Shown piece by piece: positions 43,586 through 54,149 of a stretch of DNA of 64,000 nt. The position numbers and the translations under genes were made by a program. This stretch comes from Niebla homalea (Eukaryota; Ascomycota; Lecanoromycetes; Lecanorales; Ramalinaceae), in NCBI GenBank assembly GCA_019925105.1, contig JAHGAU010000002.1:186001-250000 (forward strand), read 5' to 3'. The notes beneath the pieces were generated by a model, which was not told the DNA's origin, made no database searches, and saw only the letters and a list, made by a program, of their open reading frames with translations. The stretch's first letter is position 1, and each line of letters opens with the position of its first letter.

Positions 43586-45590
43586 ATGTCTGGTAAACTC
43601 GATCAGTCTCTGGATGAGATTCTCAGCACCCGCAAGAACACCGCGCGTCGTGGTCGAGGCCGGCGAGCTCCGAACAGCGCTCGAGTCACCAAAGCCCCTG
43701 TTGGAGGAATACAGAAGAACACCGGGGCTAGGGTCCCAGCAGCCAAGTCTGCCACCACCAATGGAGACAGTTCTGCTGTCGGAGGAACAAAGATCATCGT
43801 GAGCAATTTGGTAAGTCGCGATACCGATACCCATGCCTGCTCAAACTCGTACTGATGCCTTCAGCCCAACGATGTCAATGAAAACCAGATAAAGGTATGT
43901 TTGACCTGAAGAGGCCGACAAAGCTCTTGGACTTCCTTCGCCATCTATTCGTTTGCGATCCGATCTCTGCGGCCCTCAAGGATATTCTTTTCATCGACCC
44001 GGTATTTTTGACTGCACAAAAGTGGTCTTTGACAAGATGTCGTATATGAAGATCCTTCTGTCTCCTCCATAAGTCCGCCCATGCGCTGGCTTTCATAGTC
44101 ACAGACGGTGCGTGACGGAGTCGAGCAATTCACGGTCATGCAATCATAGTGGGAATGCTCACGGGACGTGTTTGGCACACATGCTCTCCAGCTCCACTGC
44201 TGACTCAAGAAGGCATCGCTGCATCATGCGGCTGCGCGACGAGTGTGTGAAACACTGTCCCCTTGGCTTTGTCTCCTCGATATATCCTTTAATGCATCAG
44301 CGAGCAGCGAGCAGAGCAGCGAGTATAGCACAGCCCAAGAGGAAGCCTAATAATCATGGAGTGTATTCTGCTGGAGCCGGACCGAGCACTGCATTGCTCC
44401 TTGAAGACAACAGTAGTGGATGTACTTCTACGGGCAGAGGATGGACTGTCGTCTCCTCAACAGCATGCATGAGGCAACACTCATCACTCAGACCCTAGGT
44501 GTCCCCAATTGTCACTGTTGCAGATTAAAGAAGGTTGGCGATTGAAAAGCCCGACTTCCTCGATCATGTCTCAAGCAGAAGACGCCCTTCAGGGATCCAG
44601 ACTGCCCTAGAGCGCGATACATCAGGGACCTACCAATTACATCTTTTTCAACCGCTGTAACTTCAGCCTCGACACCTTGGACCTTGAACAACGGACTGGC
44701 CTGGCTCTGGATCTGGCTCATTGTAACTCACTAAGCGCTCTGGCCTCGCCTGGACTTTCTGGTATATTGGTCTACAAAGAGTGCCTGCAAAAGAGACGCC
44801 AAGGATTCGTGCTGCTGATCACACTAACACTCGCTGCTCGCTCGCTGATGGTGGATCGGATGTTGCGCCATGCCCGTCTTGCTCCAATGCTCCTTCTGTG
44901 ATCAACGAGTCGCTCTCTTGTCTTCTCGTCATCTCCACTCGCACCTTGATAAACTAACACGGGATTACCTTTCTTTAATAGGAATACTTCGGCAAATCTG
45001 TTGCTCCTGTTTTGAGAGCACAACTCACGTATGGGCCTAATGGTGTCAGCCGTGGCATAGCCACTATTCAATTCAAAAAGCCCGGCAGCGCCAACGAAGC
45101 CATGAAGAAGCTCAACGGCATGCTAGTGGACAAACGTCCTATGAAGGTACATCATCGGCTCCTCTGAATGTACGAATCGAGAAATCTAATGCGACATCCA
45201 GATTGAGGTGGTTCTCGATGCTTCAGCCACACTACCACCGCCTAAAGGACTCAGCGAGAGAATGACGTGCGTGACTCAAATGTTCCACCTTGAGGATTCT
45301 GACTGACATGCAAAAGCCAACCAAAGTCTGCTGCGCCTAAGGCAGCTACAAATGGAGCTGGAGCCACTCGGGGTGGACGCCCTGCACGTGGTCGTGGAGG
45401 TCGTAAGGCTGGTCGTCCTGGCCGCCCAAAGGCCAAGACTGCAGATGAGCTCGATGCGGAAATGGCCGACTACTTCGTCCCCGGTGCTGTCAACGGCGCC
45501 ACCGCAAATGAGAATGCACCTGCCACCAATGGAGCTGCGGCACCTGCAGCAAACGGCGAGCAAGACATGGGTATGGACGAGATCTCTTGA
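43586..45590 (+). CDS. yra1: mRNA export adaptor Yra1/ALY (REF family), 252 aa, five exons
   Basis: Exons are 43586-43810, 43865-43894, 44982-45146, 45202-45266 and 45317-45590. The N terminus MSGKLDQSLDEIL is the conserved REF motif. An RGG-like basic region (RRGRGRRAP) precedes one RRM (TKIIVSNLPNDVNENQIK, EYFGKSVAP, RGIATIQFKKPG), and an RG-rich segment (RGGRPARGRGGRKAGRP) and a C-terminal helix (TADELDAEMADYF) follow. Yra1 couples splicing and transcription to Mex67-dependent export (family knowledge). Intron 2 (43895-44981, 1087 nt) splits the RRM after NENQIK and is far longer than the other introns here (50-55 nt in this gene). In budding yeast YRA1 also has one unusually long intron that serves autoregulation. 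Confidence 0.93.
43895..44981 (+). promoter_or_regulatory. Long intron 2 of yra1 (1087 nt), candidate autoregulatory intron
   Basis: The donor is GTATGT (strong) and the 3' end is TAAACTAACAC...TTTAATAG, with a consensus branch site. Several in-frame stops follow soon after the donor, so retention would truncate the RRM. I found no nested gene in it. Regulation is inferred from length and from the yeast parallel. Confidence 0.6.
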
Positions 45591-47949
45591 ACGCTCAGTG
45601 ACCCGGAGTGAATTTCGAAGACAGAGGAATTGTGGAATCGTTGAAGAGAGGATTCAAGACTGAGACAGGAGGACCAGCGGTTTCGATTATCGGCGGCACG
45701 GCACTTATCATCTCATTTGTTGGACGAAGACTGTATTCTTATCGTGCTCGGCTTGCTCTCAGTTTCTTTCCGGCTCGGCTTGAATTTAAAGAACGGAGAA
45801 GCATTTGCTGGCGCCTTTTGCCGGCAGGACCTTCTAGGAACAAAGACTCCAGTAGAAGTTTTACCAACATATCAGCCGTCTCAATCGCCATTACCTATGA
45901 TCTTCTAGTCTTCCCGTGCTACCTGTCGGCCTCGTCTCCAGCTCTCCAGAAATTCACAGCATCTATCACCCAGCTTTGATATTGTGGCAGCCGTTACCGA
46001 TCCGAATTCAATCTCGAATGCCGTCGGAAGGGATTTGTCAAGATCGGATCAAGAAACGAGGAACTAATATACCCACCACTCACATTCGTCGAGCTTTCGG
46101 GGGCTTCGTAGTTGTCACAGATTCCCATCTACGACGCGCCTCGTGCTTGATGCCCGATGCTCGCTCTCCGTCTTCACTCGTCTCTCTTCACTCATATCCC
46201 GACTTTCGAGAACTCCCAGATGCCTACAAGTCGTCGTTCCCATTGCAGCAGCTCGCCCCTGTTAGTACACTGACTACACTGGGTGACGCAGGTGCATATA
46301 CTCAACTCGTGAGATCAAAGGCGTGCTGTGGGGAATTTGCAGGAATATTGGCGTCTGGCAGCACATGATCATATAGCATGGAGAATGAGGAGAGCTTGCA
46401 CCAGGCGCAGCATGTCCTCCCCTAAGATGGATGCTACAACACTCCTGGAGTCATAAATCGTCTTGAGATCCATGACTGGAAGAAGAAGCTTTGGCCACAT
46501 GCCTATCGAGACGTCCGAGCCTTGGTAAGAATTCAGCATCTCCGAGGTGTCCGATTTCGAGCTTTTGATCCAGACTACTGCTGTCATGTAAGATAAAGCT
46601 ACATACACTAGCTGCGCGAAGACGACATGATTGGACATTTTGTTCCTCTTCTCCAGACACGATAACATGTACCAGTACAAGTCTCATCGAGCACCCGTTT
46701 GTACCTGCACCAAAGCTTACACAAATCTGAAGTTCGCATTTCGAGATGGAGAGCAAGGGACAGCAAAGAGTGCCATAGAGACTTCGAGGTTCTTGCATCT
46801 GAATGCCGCCAGCGACGCCACTGTATACCTCGCCAACGATTACTCCGGAAGCCGCCGCGGTACCCCACTGACAGCGCGCCTATTATTGGATGCACGTATT
46901 CAACCTTAGAAATGTTCTCGCATCAAGCAGGATATTCAGATGCACCTGCCCACGAATCCTGCACCTTTGACAAGGTCAGACCCACATCGACAGCTGCGAG
47001 TTGCGAAAAGGTTCGGGCGGTGAAGCCCCAATGCGTGTGTGATTACCGGTGGCTTGGTCCAGCGGTTTGCAAGGCAAGGGAAAAGGAACGGGAACAACAG
47101 CCACCAAAGGGTGAAGGGTGGCTCCTCAACGGAAAAGACGGTACAGTTAATCTTCTCACCGTCAAAATTGTTGCAGGCTGCAAGATAGGCCTCTGAATTG
47201 ACTTTTTTTTTTTCTCTCCCCACAGCCGAGACACCAATTTCTAATGAGGAGAAGGAAAGAAACGTCCTACAGAACTATTGGATGGATCTGCAAACGGTGC
47301 CGGATTCGGAAGCACCGAACAAGCACCGAATATGTCGCGTGGCCACATGTGGTTAGAACATGCAGGTCTCGTGCGCCTGTCGTGGCTTGCATGACTTCCC
47401 ATCGTTCCACGGCACGTCACGGCACGTCATAGATCTAGATGTATTGCCATCTCTGTACCTGGCTCGAGCTACGACATTCGGTTTGGCCAGTAACATGTCA
47501 ACATGAGGCTCCATACTTTCTTGACGACAGCTCCTGTGCAGGCCCGTTTTTTTCTTGGGTGCGGGGATTGGGGACTTGGAAAGTTCAAGGCACATCAGGT
47601 CCGAGGAGACATGCGTTTGCCTGGGCCACTGATGAATCCATTGCTGCTGGGATTCCAATTTAAGGGTGATTGGTGTCGTGGTCACCGGGCGTTGCTTCCA
47701 GATCAAGATGTCGAGTACTCAATCTCCTCACGCATGTGCCGGTGTCGGAGTTACAGCGGTTGTCAGGCACTTGTTGTTGTCCTTGCCATACTGGAATTGA
47801 CGTTATTGTTATTCAATTTCCCTTTCAGTCCCTCAAGAATTCAGCTCATCCTCACTTGTGGTATCAGTCATACCTTATTGCGGCTATCAATTGCCTAGCC
47901 TTCTGCTGTACCTTGGTTGCAAGAGCCTATCGCCCGACTCGCTCCTACG
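45591..47949. other. Long intergenic region, no gene recognised
   Basis: This is 2.4 kb of ordinary base composition with short conflicting frames on both strands. It contains a pyrimidine tract and AG (TTTTTTTTTTTCTCTCCCCACAG near 47202-47224) that resembles a 3' splice site but has no convincing exon after it. Confidence 0.5.
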
Positions 47950-49415
47950 ATGCCCAACGTGCGGAATCTTGCAGTTGCAAGTCTTGCACTACTCACTAAT
48001 CACGCAGCGGCAAGGACGTGCAGAAACATTACAGTCCCAGTGACAGTCTCGGCACGCACTGGCATCTTCAACATTGATGTCCCAATAACCAGTCTGGATG
48101 CAACAACATTCGCTCAAAATCTGACCCGACAAGGAGGCAACTTCACCAATCAAGCCCTCACCGGCTACCAAACGACCTCCGGCACTTATCACATAAGCAC
48201 CAAGTTCTGCCAACCCGATCATGCCAACGTGACCAACCCAACCCTTCAGATCTTGACCCATGGTATCGGGTTTGACAAAACGTGGGTCTCCCCTAACATG
48301 TATCGCAGAGCCTGTTCGGCAAATACTGACCTGCAGATGACCAAGATACTGGGACCTCTCATACAACAACTTCAACTATAGCTACCTCAACTATGCCGTC
48401 GACGCGTACAATTATTGTACCCTGTCGTATGATCGCCTTGGTATCGGCAATTCTTCACATGGGGAACCCCTTAATGAGATCCAATTATCCCTTGAAGTCG
48501 CCGCATTGGCAGAGATCACCAACATGTTCCGCGCAGGCAGCTTCCCAACCGTGGGCCATGCCTTTGACAAGATCGTGCATGTCGGGTGAGTACCCAATCA
48601 CCGTAATCTGCAATCCGGGTTTCTTATCCCCTCTAGCCACTCCTTCGGTTCCGCCCAGACGTACGCCCTTGTAGATCTCTACCCCAACATCTCCGACGGC
48701 ATTGTCCTGACCGGCTTCTCCACCAACGGCACCTTTGTCCCCTACTTCGGCGCCGGTGCCGACTTTGTCCTCGCTAATTTGAACCAGCCATTCCGTCTGG
48801 GCAACGGCACACTCCCTATTCCCATCCCAGTTGACGAGTTGGCCCAGTCGCTACACGGCCAATACAGTCTTAGTGATCTTGTAGCGGGCCTGAGAATGAC
48901 GCCGCCAGCTACCCCGTTGAATTACCCAGATGGTTATCTGACGAACAGCAACATCAATGCTAACCAATATCTATTTTTCCTACCGGGGCATTTCGACCAG
49001 GGCATCTTGCTTCCCAGCGAGAACACGAAACAGCCGGTCACCGTGGGGGAGCTGCTCACCTTGGGCTCCTTACCAATGACCAACAAATTCGCCGGCCCGG
49101 TCCTCGTCGTTACTGGCTGTAAGTTGAAATCATACTGTTCTCGTTCCCACCCCTTTCGTGCTAGCTGCTGAAGTAAAGATATTAACAGCCAACGACCTCC
49201 CCTACTGCGGTGGCGACTGCCTCGCCACCGGTTCCCCCGAGATTCCATCGATCCCCGCCACAGTGGGGAAGACCTTCCCCAATGTGGACACGAAGGATTT
49301 CGTGGCGTACATACAGCCGAACTCGGGCCATGGGATTAATGCGCATTACAACGCTACCGGTGCGTACGGTGTTATCCAGCAATTTTTGGGCGGGAAGGGG
49401 TTGGCGAGTTCGTGA
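47950..49415 (+). CDS. Secreted alpha/beta hydrolase, 426 aa, four exons
   Basis: Exons are 47950-48281, 48346-48585, 48637-49118 and 49189-49415, with introns of 64, 51 and 70 nt. The N terminus MPNVRNLAVASLALLTNHAAA looks like a signal peptide, and many NxS/T sites suggest N-glycosylation. The nucleophile elbow GHSFG (Ser near residue 193) is created exactly across the intron 2 junction. SYDRLGIGNS precedes it, and a late His in SGHGINAHYNATG plus an Asp in SNDLPYCGGD are candidates for the rest of the catalytic triad. It fits a fungal family of extracellular hydrolases/esterases of unknown substrate. A cysteine-containing C-terminal lobe (YCGGDC) suggests disulphides. Confidence 0.85.
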
Positions 49416-49948
49416 TGAGGCCGAGGACGTACCCGCGAAGATTCTGGGATGAATGGCTGGGTGTCGTGATGGATGAAAAAGTGGTTTTTTGATGTGGTGG
49501 GTGCTTCGTTGGTGTCTCAGATGAACGAGTTTTGCGAGCAATTTTTAAAAGGATGGGATCGATTATTGGGTCTATATCTCATCTTGGAAGATCAATCTTT
49601 TATGGGTGTGGGGGCTGCCGTGAGCCTTGCAATTATCCATTGGGGGAGGAAGGTGTACGTTGGCGCGAAGGAGGATGGGTTCCCTCAACTACGCATGCCA
49701 AGAGTCAAGCATGATCTCGGGACTCAGTGTGAAAAGTCATGGTTTTGAGGTTACAACGGCAGATGATGGGGAAAAGTGCGTAGATATAACTTGTTCGAGT
49801 ATCTTTGTACATCTTCAAACACGCGCCTGGCCTTTCTTACAAAGGCTATATATAGACGCCACTCTTCTGATCCATCTGCCTTCCGAAGATAAATCCCAGC
49901 TGTCAATTCCACCGCCCACCTGCCGCCCCCCCCCCCCCCCCCAATAGC
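49416..49948. other. Convergent intergenic region with poly-C tract
   Basis: This is the 3' flank of the hydrolase and mitochondrial uS5 genes. A run of 17 C lies at 49926-49942, six bases from the uS5m stop codon. No gene is seen. Confidence 0.6.
49926..49942. repeat. Homopolymer: 17 consecutive C
   Basis: This is the longest mononucleotide run I noticed in the window. Its length is prone to replication and sequencing error. Confidence 0.95.
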
Positions 49949-51280
49949 CTACACAGTTCCCCCATAATACACCTTCCTTGCATCCACCAACTTCCTGCCC
50001 AACCCCTTACTCACCTCCTCCGGCAGCCTCTGCCCCAACAACGCCTTCATCGTCGCCTTCACCGTATTCATCTTATTCCGGCTCCTGCCCACCCGGGCGG
50101 CCAGGTCATCGATGCCCGCACACCGACACATCTCATGAATCAGATGCTGGCAGCGGATCCCGAACCCGGGCGGGCGATTGAACAGCTCCAACTCCACTCC
50201 CCCAACCTTCCCTTTGACATCGCCGAAGATGGTGCGGTACTCGTAGCGGGGGATCGGGGTCAGGTTCCGGATGGCGGCGTAGAGGGCCATCTGGCGGGCA
50301 TCGGCGGCCTCGGCGCTCTTGCCCTCGCCGATGCCGAGGAGGCCCCGCGCGGGGGACCCGGCCACGGCGAGGTAGTAGATCGATTGGATCTTGCCGAGGC
50401 GGGTCTGGTTGACGACGCGGTGGGAGACGAGCAGCTTGGTGCGGAAGCGGTTGATCTCGTCGCTGGTGTGGCCGGTCTGCTTCATCAGCCGCGCCAGGGC
50501 CGGGCTGACTTCGTCGTCCTGCTCCTTCTCCCTCTCGCGGGATGATGATGCGGGTTTCTTCTCCTTGTTCTTCGTCCGTGCCAGCTCGGCGAGGCCGGGG
50601 ATGCCCTTGGGGATCTCGGGCGCGAGGTAGTGGATCGGATCGCGTTCGGCTTCCTCCTTGCCGACCATGACGCGGGCGTGGTTGTCGCGCCAGTCCACAA
50701 AGTCCTTGGCCGTGGGCTTGTCAGGGAGGTTGGTGAAGAAGTCGACGACGTCGTCTTTGATCTCGTCGGCCGTCTTGAAGCGCTGGTTCGGGTCGTGGTG
50801 GGAGGCCGGGGCGCGGATCGGTTTGTCGAGGACGGGGTGGTGGCGCGAGAAGTCGGTGGCGTAGTCGATAGCCCAGGGGTCGTTGGTCCGGAACTGGGTT
50901 TGGGTGGCGAGATCTTGGGGGTTGACGGCCCGTTCGCCGGCGAGGATGGCGCGCATTTGGGCGGGGGTGTAGCGGGCGCGGAGCTGGGAGAGTTCGGCGG
51001 GGGTGTAGGGTTTGAAGTCTTTGGCGGTGATTTTGTTGGGGTTGTTGCGTGGGGGGCGGGCCGGAGTGGTGCTCTTGGACCGCCGTGTAGATGAGGGCTG
51101 GAGGGTATTGCCTATGTTTACGCCGGCGACGGAAGCGGTGCTGCCTGGTGGTTGGGGAGGTTGCTCATCTGTGGCGCGACGAGCTCTGCTGGCGTGAAGG
51201 GAGCGGCGTTGACACGGGCGGCAGATGTAAGGTCTTGGTGGGCCAGTCATAGTAGTACGCATGAAGGACGAGCCTTTCAT
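49949..51280 (-). CDS. mrps5: Mitochondrial small-subunit ribosomal protein uS5m, 443 aa
   Basis: Start chosen at ATG 51280 (MKGSSFMRTTMTG), because it gives an Arg/Ser-rich mitochondrial presequence (RRSLHASRARRA) and the frame has no earlier ATG. The S5 double-stranded RNA-binding part (TKLLVSHRVVNQTRLGKIQ, YYLAVAGSPARGLLGIGEGK) and the C-terminal S5 domain (FNRPPGFGIRCQHLIHEMCR, then AARVGRSRNKMNTVKA) are intact. A long fungal-type N-terminal extension of about 230 residues precedes them. The protein sits in the mitoribosomal decoding region (family knowledge). Divergent from trm2, 239 bp between starts. Confidence 0.93.
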   Translation of the reverse strand: MKGSSFMRTTMTGPPRPYICRPCQRRSLHASRARRATDEQPPQPPGSTASVAGVNIGNTLQPSSTRRSKSTTPARPPRNNPNKITAKDFKPYTPAELSQLRARYTPAQMRAILAGERAVNPQDLATQTQFRTNDPWAIDYATDFSRHHPVLDKPIRAPASHHDPNQRFKTADEIKDDVVDFFTNLPDKPTAKDFVDWRDNHARVMVGKEEAERDPIHYLAPEIPKGIPGLAELARTKNKEKKPASSSREREKEQDDEVSPALARLMKQTGHTSDEINRFRTKLLVSHRVVNQTRLGKIQSIYYLAVAGSPARGLLGIGEGKSAEAADARQMALYAAIRNLTPIPRYEYRTIFGDVKGKVGGVELELFNRPPGFGIRCQHLIHEMCRCAGIDDLAARVGRSRNKMNTVKATMKALLGQRLPEEVSKGLGRKLVDARKVYYGGTV

Positions 51281-51519
51281 CGTGGCGACTAAGGATGATA
51301 TTCGAGGCCAACGAAGTTGTCGATGCTCAAGCTGCTGCTGGCTACCTCTTGAGTGACATTTGAAGTCGCTACTTCTCAATCTCAAAATCCTATATCAAGT
51401 CTTGGCGTCTTGCCTGGAAAATGGCAGGTTTGCCGATTGAAGATTTTGGCTTTTTCAGGTGTAAAATGTTGACCTTCATCGAATTTGACCAGATTTTCAC
51501 GGCTACACCATGACATGAC
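51281..51519. promoter_or_regulatory. Short bidirectional promoter, uS5m / trm2
   Basis: Only 239 bp separate the two divergent start codons, so both promoters must lie here or overlap the 5' ends. Both genes serve translation/RNA modification, consistent with co-expression (inference). Confidence 0.6.
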
Positions 51520-53385
51520 ATGTGCAAGGCTTTCCTCAAATTCCCTGCATCTAGTTTGCTAAGACCTGCTGTGAAGTTTCAACATTCTGTAAGACCAACA
51601 ACATTCATGAAATTCAATCAACATGCGTCGAAGCGACAGAAAAAGGCCGCCAAATCCAGTAATGAAGGTTCGAATGAAGATATTCTTCTCCACGATGTTA
51701 GACAACTATTGCGGCAGATTGAGAACGACGGAAGAGATTTACATGAGACACCAGAAGTCCCGCCCGCAACAGATTCAGTCGAACCTGCAGCTCTACCCGA
51801 ACGCTTCTCTGAGATCGAAGTGGCTATAGCTGATATTTCGTCCACCGGCGATGGTATTGGCTTTGCGGACGAAAATAAAAGTCATGTCTATGTTGTTCCG
51901 TTCACCGTGCCAGGCGATCGAGTGAAAGCCAAAGTCATCCACCACTTCCCAGCTGTCAACAACTCCCTGACCGATCTCGTTGAAGTTCTGGAACCAGGGC
52001 CAGAACGCAAAGACGATCTAATCAATTGTCAGTATTTCGGTACGTGCGCAGGCTGTCAATTCCAAATGCTGCCTTACGATTTCCAATTGCGCCACAAGAA
52101 ACGTATCGTGGAGAAAGCATATAAAAACTTTTCATCCCTGCTGCCGGAGCTTGTACCTGCTGTACAAGACACCATTGGCTCGCCGATGCAGTATGGGTAT
52201 AGGACAAAGTTGACGCCGCACTTTGATGGACCACCGGGTAGCAATAGTCGTAAGCGTAGGCGGGATCTATCCCTCCCTGTCTTTCTCGAGGTCCCGCCCA
52301 TCGGATTCATGATGAAGGGAAGGGGTAAGACAATGGATATCGAGGACTGCCCAATTGGGACAGATGCGGTGAGGGAGGGTATGAAAGCGGGGAGAAAGCG
52401 CGTGGTTGACAATATCAAGTCGTATCGGAAGGGAGCTACTCTCTTATTGAGAGAAAGTACTACCAGGGTATCAAATGAATCACAAAATGACACTGAGGCC
52501 AGCCGATTTTCAGTTGGAAACGGCATTCCGCCGCCAAATAGAGGAGAAGACATTGCATTGACCAATGCTGGAGACGGCATATCACAACCAACCAAAGAAG
52601 AAGCTGAAACAGAGAAAACACGAAGTTACGAATCACATGCAGACGATGACAAGCAGACTGCATCTGGGTATGTTGAAACCAAAAGCTGTGTCACTGATTC
52701 AATGGCTACTGCCACCGAGTACATCGATAGCTATACTTTCAAAAACACCGCAGGCGCCTTCTTCCAAAACAACAACGCCATACTGCCCCACTTTACCGCC
52801 TACATCCGCGACAGCCTCAGATCACACCAAGCAGCCTCATCCTCAGCACCATCATCCTCATTGCCATTGTCACAGAACCCTTCGAGTCCCCAGCACAAGT
52901 ATCTCATCGACGCCTACTGCGGCTCTGGCCTGTTCACCATAACTCTCTCCTCGCTATTCACGGCCTCCACAGGCATCGACATTGCCGACGTCTCCATTAC
53001 TGCTGCTCGCAACAACGCGTCTAGAAACAACATTCCGAACGCCTTTTTCATTACAGCTGACGCATCCCGTCTTTTCTCCCAAATAACCTATCCACCAGAC
53101 CAAACAGCCGTGATCATTGACCCGCCACGGAAGGGGTGCGATGCTGCGTTTTTGGAGCAGCTGTTGCGGTTTGGGCCACAAATGATTGTCTATGTGAGCT
53201 GTAATGTGCATACGCAGGCGAGGGATGTGGGCGTATTGGTCAGAGGTGCTGAGGGCGGGCCAGGGGTGAGGTACGAGATTAAGAGTTTACGAGGGTTCGA
53301 TTTTTTCCCTCAAACGGGGCATGTTGAGGGAGTGGCAATTTTGGAGAGATCTGAGGAGGTGGGGACTGCGAGTGCAGACGTATGA
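51520..53385 (+). CDS. trm2: tRNA (uracil-5-)-methyltransferase Trm2, 621 aa
   Basis: This single-exon gene has a TRAM-like RNA-binding domain at about residues 100-165 (VAIADISSTGDGIGFADENK, VVPFTVPGDRVKAKV), a Cys cluster CQYFGTCAGCQF, and a RlmD/TrmA-type SAM methyltransferase C-terminal half: LIDAYCGSGLFTITLS, IIDPPRKGCD and YVSCNVHTQARD with the nucleophilic Cys at about 561, then FPQTGHVEGVAIL. Trm2 makes 5-methyluridine at position 54 of the T-loop of tRNA (family knowledge). A low-complexity insert of about 110 residues (roughly 310-405) separates the halves. The first 40 residues are basic and hydroxylated and may be a mitochondrial signal, so dual location is possible. Confidence 0.94.
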   Translation: MCKAFLKFPASSLLRPAVKFQHSVRPTTFMKFNQHASKRQKKAAKSSNEGSNEDILLHDVRQLLRQIENDGRDLHETPEVPPATDSVEPAALPERFSEIEVAIADISSTGDGIGFADENKSHVYVVPFTVPGDRVKAKVIHHFPAVNNSLTDLVEVLEPGPERKDDLINCQYFGTCAGCQFQMLPYDFQLRHKKRIVEKAYKNFSSLLPELVPAVQDTIGSPMQYGYRTKLTPHFDGPPGSNSRKRRRDLSLPVFLEVPPIGFMMKGRGKTMDIEDCPIGTDAVREGMKAGRKRVVDNIKSYRKGATLLLRESTTRVSNESQNDTEASRFSVGNGIPPPNRGEDIALTNAGDGISQPTKEEAETEKTRSYESHADDDKQTASGYVETKSCVTDSMATATEYIDSYTFKNTAGAFFQNNNAILPHFTAYIRDSLRSHQAASSSAPSSSLPLSQNPSSPQHKYLIDAYCGSGLFTITLSSLFTASTGIDIADVSITAARNNASRNNIPNAFFITADASRLFSQITYPPDQTAVIIDPPRKGCDAAFLEQLLRFGPQMIVYVSCNVHTQARDVGVLVRGAEGGPGVRYEIKSLRGFDFFPQTGHVEGVAILERSEEVGTASADV

Positions 53386-53858
53386 TATCTAGGTCCATTA
53401 TTCAGATGCAGGTTTCAATTCTTTTGAGTTGCCTCCTCGACAGAGCCTGACGCCAGCTTAAGTATTCATCTAAAAGTAGGATATGACATGATGGATTCGG
53501 CCACTGGCTTGTTTTACGCATGATTGTAGGGCTTGGATCCGGCCGCAATAGGATAGAACAGGCTCATCGATGGCATTATTTGTCGTGACCTGCATGCTTT
53601 CAAAGCCCAACCATGATGACCGCCATGCAGCTCATGATACCATTGCCTTCATCAATCATGAAACTCGTTTTTGCACCCCTCAAGTCATCTTGACCGTTCA
53701 GCACCCTCCACCACATCCTCCATCCGCCATCTTGCACAATCCCTCATTCCCCAGCCCCTCACCAATCCACCTCTCATCTTCTCCCCTCCACTCCGTAGCA
53801 CCCCTAATATGCCAAATTTCGCCAAACCCTCCCTCTCTCCCTCCATCTCCCCACCCCC
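53386..53858. other. Convergent intergenic region, trm2 / dad3
   Basis: No gene is seen; a C-rich stretch near 53700-53860 belongs to the 3' flank of dad3. Confidence 0.6.
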
Positions 53859-54149
53859 TCAGCCCCCCCGTCCTTCCTCCCCATCATCATTCCAGATCTG
53901 CTGCTGCAGCACGATGCTATACACACTCGCCTTCAGCAGCGTGCACACCAGCCCCGTCTTGCGTTCCAACCCCCTCAACCCATCCATGATCTCCGCGGTC
54001 GGGCGGTCGGCCAGGTCGGATAGGGAGGAGGAGAGCTTGTTGAGGTTCTGGAGGAGGGTGGAGTATTCGTCGAGGACTTCTTGTTCCAGGGGCGAGCATT
54101 GGGGGGGTTGTTGGTTGGGTGCGTGGTGGGCGGTGGAGGTCTCGGCCAT
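53859..54149 (-). CDS. dad3: DASH/Dam1 complex subunit Dad3, 96 aa
   Basis: The start ATG at 54149 gives MAETSTAHHAPNQQ, and no earlier ATG exists in the open frame. The core LEQEVLDEYSTLLQNLNKL, SSSLSDLADRPTAEIMDGLR and LERKTGLVCTLLKASVYSIV is the helical Dad3 family signature. Dad3 is one of ten DASH subunits that form rings coupling kinetochores to spindle microtubules in fungi (family knowledge). Size is normal. With CENP-S it is the second kinetochore gene of the window. Confidence 0.93.
   Translation of the reverse strand: MAETSTAHHAPNQQPPQCSPLEQEVLDEYSTLLQNLNKLSSSLSDLADRPTAEIMDGLRGLERKTGLVCTLLKASVYSIVLQQQIWNDDGEEGRGG

Noticed and set aside
43895..44981. Nested gene inside the long yra1 intron
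   Set aside because: Only short frames without domains occur on either strand.
47202..47224. Pyrimidine tract and CAG resembling a 3' splice site
   Set aside because: No open, protein-like exon follows and no matching donor exon was found upstream.
50135..51094. Long plus-strand open frames opposite uS5m
   Set aside because: Gly/Val/Ala-rich shadows of the GC-rich minus-strand uS5m gene.
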